Both the position numbers and the translations under genes were made by a program. Positions 41,521 through 49,253 of a stretch of 64,000 nucleotides of DNA are shown here, one piece after another (the first letter of the stretch is position 1; every line of letters begins with the position of its first letter). This DNA comes from Spirochaetota bacterium (GTDB taxonomy: Bacteria; Spirochaetota; UBA12135; COTS27; JAFLEE01): positions 16,176 to 80,175 of the forward strand of contig JAFLEE010000015.1 of assembly GCA_017302015.1 (NCBI GenBank). Reading direction: 5' to 3'. The notes below the pieces were generated by a model. The model was not told where the DNA came from, made no database searches, and worked only from the letters and a program-made list of their open reading frames with translations.

Positions 41521-44005
41521 GGGCCTCCAAGCGCAGCGCGTTCGCCCCCGGGGCCAGCGCGTGGCCGAAAAGGGCGCCGTCCCTCCCCGCGGACGCCAAC
41601 CCCGCGACGGGGTGCGGGGCCCAGAGCACCGCGGCGCACCCGACGGGGATCTCGAGGCGGATCCGATGCCCCGTGCCCTCTTTGCGCGCATCGAAGACGA
41701 TGCCCCCCAGCGGCGTATGGCAGGTGAGGGAAAGCCCCTCCAGATCGCCGAGTTGGGGCCGGATGGAGGCGCGGCGGAAGCCCGGCTCGGTCGCACGGAT
41801 GCCCGCGAGGTCCATGTAGGCGTGGAAGAGGGGCGACACCGGGCAATGGGACCATTCGTCGGTGGAATCGGGTTTGGGGCCGAAGAACTCGGACAGGCTA
41901 TGGTTCTGGACGACGGAGGGCTGGGTCGCCCAAAGATCGCGGAGTTCGCGCAGCACCGTCTGGGGTCGGCCGTGGAGGAAGAGGGCCCAATGCCGCCAGC
42001 AAGCGTTGGCCGGGTAGGCGATGCCCATCCACGGGGGGCGATCCGCGAGCGCCCGCAGGGACGCCTCCACCCGGCCGCCCGGGCAGAGCCCGAAGACGAC
42101 CGAGAAGGCGAGGGTCTCGTCGGCGACGTGGGCCTCCTCCCCTTCCCCGATCCAGGGGTGATTGTCGACGAAATGGCCCCGATTGCGGTCCCAGAATCGC
42201 CGGGCCGTGTCGGCGGCCAGGCGCCTCCCCAGTTTCCGCCAGCGCGCGGCGCCTCGGCCCCCGTCGAGCCGATCCGCCAATACCGCAAGCCCGTGGATGA
42301 ACATGCCCGAAACGTAGAGATTAAAGGCGGCCTGCTTGTTGCGCTTCTTCCCGTAGGCGACGTGATCGAGCCATACCGAGGGGATGCCCAGGGCGCGGTC
42401 GTCCACGGGGAGCAGCCCGCCCTCGCCCCGGAGGCCCGCGAGATACTCCCCGAAGGCCGCAAGCCGCGGGAGGAGGGGCGCCACCGCCTCGCGGTCGCCG
42501 GTTTGCATGAAGTGGTCGCGGCAATCGAGGACGAATTGCACCCCGTGGTCGAGGATCGGGCCCCAATCGGTAAGCCCGAGGATCCGCTGGGAGACGCGGG
42601 CGAGGCGGTCGTAGCCGGGCCAGCAATCCATGAAATAGCCCTCGGCGGCTTGGCCGTCGCTCCAGGTGCGCAGGTAGCGCGCGCTTAAGCGCGTTTCGCC
42701 GAAGGCCAGGCGCACGCCGTGGTGCTGGTGGCCCACATCCCCGGCGTACTGCTGGCGTTCCCGGCCGAATCCGTCGGAACCGATCTCCTGGATGCTATTG
42801 CAAAGCGTATTGAGGCTCGCCGTGAAGAGGCGCTGGAGCGCCGGTTCCGGGGTCCGGATCTCGGGCGCATGCGGGAAGGGGTAGAGGCGACGGCGCCAAT
42901 GCACCCCCGAGAGGCGCACCGGGCGGGAAGCGCCCCGGATGGAGATCTGGAGCCACCGGCCGCTGGAGAAGTCGAAGGGGCCGAGTTCCTGCAGGCCCTC
43001 CCGGCAGATAAAGCGCGTCCACGCGTGGAAATGGGTCTCTAGCCACAGGGTCCCGCCCACCTCGTGGCTCTCCTGGAGCATGAGTTCAATGATCGTCCCC
43101 GCCGCCGCCTCGACGGTGAACGCGGGCCAGCCCGTCATATGCTCGTGCAGGCTGAAGGTGAGGAAGAGCGATTCATCCGCGCCCGTGGCCGGGAGTTCCC
43201 AGACGCCATCGGCCACCGCCGCCGCCACGGGGGCCGCCTCGATGTCGAACGAGTCGGGCACGCGGAAATCGAACCAGTCCCGGGGATCGCGCTTCCACCG
43301 CAGGCGTCCCTGCTCGCGAAGTTGCGCGTCGTGGCGTTCCTCGCGCATGAGCGGGATGCTGCGGGCGAGGAGACGGGTCGTCCCCGCGTCCTGGCAGGAG
43401 ATCCCGGTGTAGACGGAGTAGGTGAAGGCCAGGGGCGGTTTGTCCGCGGGCACCGGAAGGAGGGCGGGCGCCATCCAGGACCCGTCTTCCGTGAAACCCG
43501 GGCGATCCCAACCCCACGGATGGAGCCGGGCGTCCCATTCCTCCTGGAGGGCCCGCAGGAACCATTGCTTGTGCCGGCCGGGGGCGTGGGCGCGGTCGAT
43601 GGCGCAGCGCCAATCGCCATCGCTGACGATCGTCTCCTCGCGCCCGTCGCCGTGGACGAGGGCGAGGCGGGCGATGAAGCCCGGGTTGCCCGCCGCCCAG
43701 GTGCCGTCGCCCTCGCCGAAATAGAGGACCTGGGCGCCGATCACATTCTCCCCGGCGACGAGGGCGCCGGCGAGATCGACCGAGTCGACTTCGAGGCTCC
43801 GGGGGTCGCAGGGAGCGGGCCCCCACGCCAACGCGCGCCCGTTCACCGTGAGGCGATAGCGGCTATCGGCGAGGATCTGGAGTTCGGCCCGCATCGGCGC
43901 GGCATCCAAGCGGATCCGCCGGCGGAAAAAAACGAAGGTATTGGGGAGCGTACGCGCGCCGGGGAGCCAGAGCCACCGGGCCGGAGCGAGGTTCAGTGCT
44001 TCCAT
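41507..44005 (-). CDS. GH78-like alpha-L-rhamnosidase
   Basis: Protein of 832 aa, no signal peptide seen. The N-terminal lectin-like beta domains (about 1-330) include SRYRLTVNGRALAWGPAP, typical of rhamnosidase domain N. The (alpha/alpha)6 barrel starts near 390. The family's active-site stretch D-x-x-x-R-E-R-x-x-x-x-G-D appears as SDGFGRERQQYAGDVGHQHH; the Asp and Glu there are the expected general acid region. Later barrel parts are AEGYFMDCWPGYDRLA and DSTDEWSHCPVSPLFHAY. The C-terminal beta domain ends in LRLEALRDG. It removes terminal L-rhamnose from glycans or glycosides. Convergent overlap with the coiled-coil gene; follows the unknown hydrolase operon. Confidence 0.8.
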   Translation of the reverse strand: MEALNLAPARWLWLPGARTLPNTFVFFRRRIRLDAAPMRAELQILADSRYRLTVNGRALAWGPAPCDPRSLEVDSVDLAGALVAGENVIGAQVLYFGEGDGTWAAGNPGFIARLALVHGDGREETIVSDGDWRCAIDRAHAPGRHKQWFLRALQEEWDARLHPWGWDRPGFTEDGSWMAPALLPVPADKPPLAFTYSVYTGISCQDAGTTRLLARSIPLMREERHDAQLREQGRLRWKRDPRDWFDFRVPDSFDIEAAPVAAAVADGVWELPATGADESLFLTFSLHEHMTGWPAFTVEAAAGTIIELMLQESHEVGGTLWLETHFHAWTRFICREGLQELGPFDFSSGRWLQISIRGASRPVRLSGVHWRRRLYPFPHAPEIRTPEPALQRLFTASLNTLCNSIQEIGSDGFGRERQQYAGDVGHQHHGVRLAFGETRLSARYLRTWSDGQAAEGYFMDCWPGYDRLARVSQRILGLTDWGPILDHGVQFVLDCRDHFMQTGDREAVAPLLPRLAAFGEYLAGLRGEGGLLPVDDRALGIPSVWLDHVAYGKKRNKQAAFNLYVSGMFIHGLAVLADRLDGGRGAARWRKLGRRLAADTARRFWDRNRGHFVDNHPWIGEGEEAHVADETLAFSVVFGLCPGGRVEASLRALADRPPWMGIAYPANACWRHWALFLHGRPQTVLRELRDLWATQPSVVQNHSLSEFFGPKPDSTDEWSHCPVSPLFHAYMDLAGIRATEPGFRRASIRPQLGDLEGLSLTCHTPLGGIVFDARKEGTGHRIRLEIPVGCAAVLWAPHPVAGLASAGRDGALFGHALAPGANALRLEALRDG

Positions 44006-44114
44006 GGACTATCTTCCCGCGGGCTACCGAAACCCACAACCGGGGCCGCAGTGCCTGCACTTTTTTTAGGTCCGTCCCCAACGTACGGGAAGGCGTTGGA
44101 ACCCCGGAGGGGCG

Positions 44115-46577
44115 CTACCAGGAAATGATCAGGTCGCCCGTGACGTGCTCCACGCGCAGCGCGAGGCCCGAAGCCCGCTCTTCCCGCGCCGGGGTCGCGA
44201 AATCGCCCACGAGGTAGGGGTGGTGGCCGTTACGCAGGATGGCCACGTTCCCCTCGGTGCCGGTCTCGGGGAAGAAGCGCACCACGGCGTCTTTCAAGCC
44301 CTTCACCCGAAGGCGGCGTTTCACCCCCACCATGATCGAGCACTCCTCGATGCAGGCGAGTTCGCCGTCGGCCGCCTGTTCGACGAACACGCGGCATTCC
44401 CGCCGCCACGCCTTGGGCATGCGCCACGTGCTCGATCCGTTCTGGATCCAGGTCTCCTGCCCGGTGAGCAGCGGAGCGCCCTCGGGGAACCGCAGCGATT
44501 GCCCCACGGTGATGTTGGGGGAATGGCCGGCGAAATAGAAGGCGTTGCGATGGCGCGAAACCACGAGGATCGGGTTCTTCTGCTTGCCCTCGCGCTTCTC
44601 GAGCGCCAAGGAGTACCCGAAGGCCGAGAGCAGGTGCCGGGAGAGGAGTTCGGAGTAGAAGACGGCATCCGGGTCGTGCATCTCGGGCAGGTGGGCGCCC
44701 TTGAACTCGGGGAGCCGGAACGAATTGGTGCCGCGCACCCAGGCGAGGGCCCCGCCCTTCCAGGCGGGGTCGCGGCGCACGAGGGCGTAGGCGCGGACTT
44801 GGCCCTTGGACGATACCGTGGCGGCCAATTCGGTGCGCGGATCCTTCGCGTCGGCGAGGATCTCCGCCACCCCGCCGGCGGAGGAGAGTTCGTGGTGGAT
44901 GAGGCGGGCGGGCCGCTTGGAGGCGGTGAGGGCGTCGGTGGCGAGCTTCACGTCGATCTCCAGTTCGCCGGAGATCGGAGCGTCTTGCTTAAGGCCCAGC
45001 AATTCGAGGAGCGCCGCGTCGGCGTGCCGGGTCGGGCCGTAGAGGAGCGCGTGCCCCCCGCGCTTCACGTGGTCGGCGACCCGTTCGGCGGCCCGTTTGC
45101 CGATCGCGGCGGGGGTGACGAGCACGCGGCCGGCGAAGGCGCCCTTCCCCGCCTCCTCGGCCTCGGCGAAATGGGCCGTGCTCACCACGGTATTGAGGGG
45201 CAGGCCGTGATTGACCGAGGTGCGCATGAACCAGTCCCCGAAAAAAACCTCGGGGATGCGACCCGCGTCGAGGGCCATGTCGTGGTATTCGTCGAAGGGA
45301 TAGACCCACACGAGCGGGCCCGCGGCGTCCGGCGAAGTGCCCACATCCTCGAGGATGAAGGGGATCACCTCGTTGGGCACGAGATCGGGCATCTTGCCGT
45401 AGGTATCGTCGACGGAGAGGATGTTGATGTCGGTGGGCAGGGAGACCTTCCCGTCGCCCTCCAGGCGGCAGACGGAGAGCGGAAGGTGGATGTCGTGGGG
45501 TTCGCGCCCGTAGCGGTCGATCCAAGGGCTATTGACGAACCAATTATCGTGGGTGTAGAAGCGGTAGGGGTAGGTCGTGCCGGGGATCTGGGCGATATGC
45601 GACATCCACCCCGTGAGTTCCAGGCCGAAATCGCCGTTGAGGGCCGCCCAGGGGGAGTTCACCGCCGGCTCGAGGTTGAACCCGCCGCGGTAGATCTCGC
45701 GCAACGGCACGCCGTCGCTGGCCAGATCGCGCCCGGTGGTCTGGTTGGTGCCGCGGCTTCGAAGCCAAACATCGGGGCATTCCTTGCGGAAGGCCTTGAA
45801 GAAAGCCAGGCTCTTATCCTTCACCTCGGCGGCCTTGGCGGGGTCGTAGCGCTTCCCGTCGAAGACGACGCCGTACATCCCCCAGGTCTCGAGGCCGAAG
45901 CCGAAGCCGTTGGAGAGCCAGAGCCAATCGAAGCCCATCGCCTTGAGGAAATGCCGGCTCTGGCGGCCGAGGAAGGTGCCGAAGGGCGTGCCTTCGGGGA
46001 TGCCATCGGGGAAGCCGGCGTACTCGGCCTTGTCGGCGTGGAGCGTGGCGTAGCAGGTGACCATGCTGGCGTGCCCCATGGTGCCGCCCAGGCAGATCTC
46101 GGGGTGCTTCTGGTACTTGAAGATCGATTTGGCGAACTCGGGCCCCGGGTCGAAGGTGGCGCCCAGGGTCACGGGCCGCTCCAATTCTTGGGCGCCGACT
46201 TCCTTCACCAATTCGAGGAACCGCTTGTACCACCGGTAGGTATGCAGCGGCGGGTTCTCGATGTAGGTGTAGGGATGGCGGTGGATGGAGATATTCTTGG
46301 GATCGTTCGCGTCGTGGGCCTCGACGTGGGGGTTGGCCGTGCCGATCGTGTAGGACCATTCGAAGGTCCGGTCGAGGTCGCCGGTGAAGTCGAGGATCTC
46401 GGAGCCATCCGAGGTCCACATCATCACCGAGGCCGTGTCGGCGTGCCGGGCCAGGGGCCGCCATTGGCGGAACATGCCCCGCAGCACCTTGCGCACGCCC
46501 TCTTCCGTGGTGTCGACGAACGGGCGCAGGGAGAGTTCGAGGGTGACGCTTCGCAGCGATCGGCCGAGGTAGGGCAT
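44115..46577 (-). CDS. Large unrecognised protein, candidate glycoside hydrolase
   Basis: Cytosolic protein of 820 aa. I cannot assign a family. The first ~450 residues look like a TIM barrel with many aromatic and acidic residues at strand ends (LELSLRPFVDTTEEGV; MMWTSDGSEILDFTGDLDRT; WLWLSNGFGFGLETWGMYG; VWVYPFDEYHDM). Around residues 480-540 is a Rossmann-like GH42M-type stretch (GRVLVTPAAIGKRAAERVAD; RGGHALLYGPTRHADAAL). The end is beta-sandwich. This order recalls GH42-type or GHL hydrolases. It is the third gene after two Gfo/Idh/MocA dehydrogenases on the same strand and precedes the GH78 gene, so a sugar role is likely. AGGAA before the ATG. Confidence 0.6.
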   Translation of the reverse strand: MPYLGRSLRSVTLELSLRPFVDTTEEGVRKVLRGMFRQWRPLARHADTASVMMWTSDGSEILDFTGDLDRTFEWSYTIGTANPHVEAHDANDPKNISIHRHPYTYIENPPLHTYRWYKRFLELVKEVGAQELERPVTLGATFDPGPEFAKSIFKYQKHPEICLGGTMGHASMVTCYATLHADKAEYAGFPDGIPEGTPFGTFLGRQSRHFLKAMGFDWLWLSNGFGFGLETWGMYGVVFDGKRYDPAKAAEVKDKSLAFFKAFRKECPDVWLRSRGTNQTTGRDLASDGVPLREIYRGGFNLEPAVNSPWAALNGDFGLELTGWMSHIAQIPGTTYPYRFYTHDNWFVNSPWIDRYGREPHDIHLPLSVCRLEGDGKVSLPTDINILSVDDTYGKMPDLVPNEVIPFILEDVGTSPDAAGPLVWVYPFDEYHDMALDAGRIPEVFFGDWFMRTSVNHGLPLNTVVSTAHFAEAEEAGKGAFAGRVLVTPAAIGKRAAERVADHVKRGGHALLYGPTRHADAALLELLGLKQDAPISGELEIDVKLATDALTASKRPARLIHHELSSAGGVAEILADAKDPRTELAATVSSKGQVRAYALVRRDPAWKGGALAWVRGTNSFRLPEFKGAHLPEMHDPDAVFYSELLSRHLLSAFGYSLALEKREGKQKNPILVVSRHRNAFYFAGHSPNITVGQSLRFPEGAPLLTGQETWIQNGSSTWRMPKAWRRECRVFVEQAADGELACIEECSIMVGVKRRLRVKGLKDAVVRFFPETGTEGNVAILRNGHHPYLVGDFATPAREERASGLALRVEHVTGDLIISW

Positions 46578-46745
46578 CGGGTTTCCTGGGAAAGCGCCCC
46601 TTTCGGCTTCCAGCTGGGGCGCCTTCGCCGGGATCCGCTGGACCCCGGTTCGGGTGAAGTATGGGCCCCGCGCGCCCGGAGGTCATGGGAAATGGGGCCT
46701 TCCCCGGGATTTTACGCCCCGATGCCGGGATCGTCCATACGCCCG

Positions 46746-47759
46746 CTACAGGGCCATCCAACCCTTCTTTTTTCCGGCCGCTTCCTGCATGCACAACGCT
46801 ACCCGGGTCGCTTCCAGGACCGACCGGGTGGAGAGGCCATCGGCAGGGGGATTCCCCGCCGCGTCGGCGAGGAAATCGTCCAAGTGCAGGCCGGGGCGGG
46901 CCGGGGCAAACGGCACGCTTCGGGCCTCCTTCTCTCCGTCCATCCAAAGCTTGACGTCCGGGAGGGTGGTGGAGGTCTCGAGCACGCCCTTCTCGCCGTG
47001 GAAGGTGAAGCGCCAATAATGGGGCGCGGTGAATCCCTGGCTATCGGGAGCCATGTAGGAGACATCCCCGAGGACCCCGGCCCCGTCCCCGAGGCGGGCC
47101 ATGAGTTGGGCGCAGACCTCGAATTGGGGCGCCTGGGGAAGGCGCTCGTTCCAGGCTCGGGCGGCGATGACTTCCGCGAACGGGGTACCGAGGACCCAAT
47201 GGATGAAGTCGACGGCGTGGATGGCGATGTCGTTGATCGTGCCGCCGTGCTTGCCCGCTTCGAAGTACCAGCCCGGGCGCGATCCCCAATTCAGCGGATG
47301 CTGGCCCGTGAAGTTCACGGTGTGCACCCGCCCCAGGGTCCGCTCCGCCAGGAGTTTCTTGATCGTCTGCATGGGCGCGAGGTCGCGCAGGTCGAATTGG
47401 GCCCCGACGGCGAGCTGCTTCTTCCCCGCGAGGGCCCGGATCTCCTCCCATTCCTCTAGGCGGGTGCAAAGGGGCTTGTCGGCGATGACGTGCTTGCCGG
47501 CCTCCAGGGCGCGCTTCACCAGGCCGCCGCGGCGGGAGAAATAATCCCCGATGGCCACGAAGTCGAAGGCCCCCGCATCCTTGAAGAGCGCATCAATGGA
47601 TGGATGGGTGAGGGGGATGTCCTTGAGGATGGCCCCGGCGGCCGCGGGATCGTCCTCGGCCACGGCGACGATCTCGAGGTCGTCGCGCTTCTGGATGAGA
47701 CGGTAGAGGCCGGCGCTATGGCCGTGGCGCATGCCGGCGAAGGCGATCCGTTTTTTCAT
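46746..47759 (-). CDS. Gfo/Idh/MocA family oxidoreductase
   Basis: Probable NAD(P)-dependent cytosolic oxidoreductase of 337 aa. The N-terminal strand and loop IAFAGMRHGHSAGLYRLI replaces the usual GxGxxG by G-M-R-H-G-H, a variant seen in part of the family. The catalytic-type motif is DKPLCTRLEEWEEI, with Lys. The C-terminal sheet domain includes GGTINDIAIHAVDFIHWVLG, where the His residues face the substrate pocket. It starts 10 bp after the next gene's stop, so the two dehydrogenases are one transcriptional unit and may perform successive oxidation and reduction steps on one sugar. Confidence 0.85.
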   Translation of the reverse strand: MKKRIAFAGMRHGHSAGLYRLIQKRDDLEIVAVAEDDPAAAGAILKDIPLTHPSIDALFKDAGAFDFVAIGDYFSRRGGLVKRALEAGKHVIADKPLCTRLEEWEEIRALAGKKQLAVGAQFDLRDLAPMQTIKKLLAERTLGRVHTVNFTGQHPLNWGSRPGWYFEAGKHGGTINDIAIHAVDFIHWVLGTPFAEVIAARAWNERLPQAPQFEVCAQLMARLGDGAGVLGDVSYMAPDSQGFTAPHYWRFTFHGEKGVLETSTTLPDVKLWMDGEKEARSVPFAPARPGLHLDDFLADAAGNPPADGLSTRSVLEATRVALCMQEAAGKKKGWMAL

Positions 47760-47769
47760 GGGGGCTTCC

Positions 47770-48789
47770 TTAAAGGGTGACGGTCTTCCCGCTGCGGGAG
47801 GACTCGTAGATGGCGAGGATGAGGTCGACGGCCTTGCGGGCCTCGTCGCCGGTGATGAAGGGGTCGCGGCCGGTCTTCACGGCGTCGATCAGGTCTTCGA
47901 TGATGGCGATATGGCCCGCGAAGCCGATCTGCTTCGGGTCGCCCGAGCCGCCCGCCTTGTCTTCGGTGGCGAACTCGGCGGCGCGGTCCTCCTGCCCCAC
48001 GAGCTGCCATTGGAGGATGCTCGATTCCTTCAGGATCACGCTCCCCTTCTCGCCGTGGAGTTCCAGGCGCGTCTCCTGGGCCGGATAGACCGAGGTCGTG
48101 CCCTCGATGACGCCGAGGGCGCCGTTCTTGAACTCCACGAGGATCACCGCGGTGTCCTCCACCTGGATCTGGCGGGCCAGGGTGGCGCAGCGCGCGGTGA
48201 CGCTCTTGATCCCGCCCATGAGCCATTGGACCAGATCGATGCCGTGCACGCCCTGGTTCATGAGGGCGCCGCCGCCGTCCATCTCCCACGTCGCGCGCCA
48301 GGAGGCGCTCCGGTAATAATCCTGCGACCGGTAATATTTCAGGTAGGCGTCGGCGAGGACCATGCGGCCGAACTCGCCCGCTTCGATGGCCGCCTTGATG
48401 CGCCGGCTATTCTTGCCCATGCGCCGTTGGAAGATGCCCGTGAACTTGACCCCGGCCTTCTCCACCTCGGCGAGCATGGCGTCCATCGCCTTCTTGTTGA
48501 TATCGATGGGCTTCTCGCAGACGATATGCTTACCGGCGCGGGCGGCTTGGATCGCCATCTCCGCGTGCATGCCGCTGGGGGTGCAGATGCAGACCGCATC
48601 GACGTCCTTGCGTTTGAGGAGTTCCCGGTAATCGGTGAGCACCTCCTTTACCCCGAACTCGGCGGCGAATTTCTTTCCGGCTTCGGGCAGCACGTCGGCC
48701 ACCGCGGCGATCTCCGCCCCCGGCACCGCCTTGATGGCGTTTCCGTGGGTGGGCGCAATGACGCCGCAACCGATGATTCCAAAACGCAT
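47770..48789 (-). CDS. Gfo/Idh/MocA family oxidoreductase (operon leader)
   Basis: Probable NAD(P)-dependent oxidoreductase of 339 aa. Rossmann motif MRFGIIGCGVIAPTHGNAI, catalytic motif HIVCEKPIDINKKAMD, and a C-terminal part with GGGALMNQGVHGIDLVQWLM. An in-frame GTG 6 nt upstream exists, but GGAGG sits 5 nt before this ATG, which fixes the start. First gene of a minus-strand unit with the second dehydrogenase and, after 168 bp, the 820-aa unknown. A strong promoter with an overlapping inverted repeat lies 40-75 bp upstream, implying repression control. Confidence 0.9.
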   Translation of the reverse strand: MRFGIIGCGVIAPTHGNAIKAVPGAEIAAVADVLPEAGKKFAAEFGVKEVLTDYRELLKRKDVDAVCICTPSGMHAEMAIQAARAGKHIVCEKPIDINKKAMDAMLAEVEKAGVKFTGIFQRRMGKNSRRIKAAIEAGEFGRMVLADAYLKYYRSQDYYRSASWRATWEMDGGGALMNQGVHGIDLVQWLMGGIKSVTARCATLARQIQVEDTAVILVEFKNGALGVIEGTTSVYPAQETRLELHGEKGSVILKESSILQWQLVGQEDRAAEFATEDKAGGSGDPKQIGFAGHIAIIEDLIDAVKTGRDPFITGDEARKAVDLILAIYESSRSGKTVTL

Positions 48790-48835
48790 GGGCACCTCCA
48801 GTGCCAGAATATGGGGAATTCGAGAGGGCTAGATT

Positions 48836-48859
48836 AATACTAGTCTTATAAATAGTATT
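48836..48859. promoter_or_regulatory. Inverted repeat AATACTA-N10-TAGTATT (probable operator)
   Basis: A perfect 7-bp dyad with a 10-bp spacer. It overlaps the -10 hexamer and spacer of the minus-strand promoter for the dehydrogenase operon, an arrangement expected for a repressor site. No regulator gene adjoins it. Confidence 0.5.
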
Positions 48860-48864
48860 GTCAA
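48837..48864 (-). promoter_or_regulatory. Sigma-70-type promoter TTGACA-N16-TAGTAT
   Basis: On the minus strand TTGACA (48864-48859) is 16 nt from TAGTAT (48842-48837), leaving a leader of about 40 nt before the ATG at 48789. A second TTGACA lies further upstream at 48882-48877, so a second overlapping promoter is possible. Confidence 0.6.
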
Positions 48865-48962
48865 GGTTAGTCTAAATGTCAAGGAGTCGGTGGGGCTTTT
48901 GGGGAAATGGGTGGGAGGCTGGGGATTATGGGTGATTCTGCTAAATAATATATAACTTCTTA

Positions 48963-49006
48963 ATTCTGTTAGAATTACTTTCTTGCTCCTAATTCTTTCA
49001 GAATTA
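48963..49006. promoter_or_regulatory. Two related palindromes AATTCTnnnAGAATT
   Basis: AATTCTGTTAGAATT (48963-48977) and AATTCTTTCAGAATT (48992-49006), 29 bp centre to centre and each followed by ACT. Repeated identical half-sites suggest binding of a dimeric regulator to two sites. Confidence 0.45.
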
Positions 49007-49253
49007 CTCATTTCCCAATTCGGTCGAACCGCCCCCGACCCCAAGACTCCCTCAAAATCCACGCCCCCACCAAATCCCTCACCCACTTCAAATCTTCAGC
49101 TCCACAAAACTCCCCGCGACTCAAGCGAAGTCTTCCACCCGCTCCTGAACCGCCATCGGCGCGCTCGCAGCCGCATTTTGGGATCGTCGTCGAAGGCGCA
49201 GCATCCCGAAGGCCAGGCCGCAGCTACCAGAGCAGGGCGAACCCACCGCGACA

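Larger units (their letters stand above)
48790..49253. other. AT-rich intergenic regulatory region, no gene seen
   Basis: 464 bp between the dehydrogenase operon start and the end of the C25-like gene. About 48830-49020 is strikingly AT-rich for this genome and holds the promoter, the operator and two related dyads (48963-48977, 48992-49006). Beyond 49020 it is ordinary GC-rich sequence without a believable gene. Confidence 0.6.

Noticed and set aside
44145..47459. An 1,104-codon open frame on the plus strand
   Set aside because: Runs across the ends of two well-supported minus-strand genes and their spacer; composition is that of a high-GC shadow frame.
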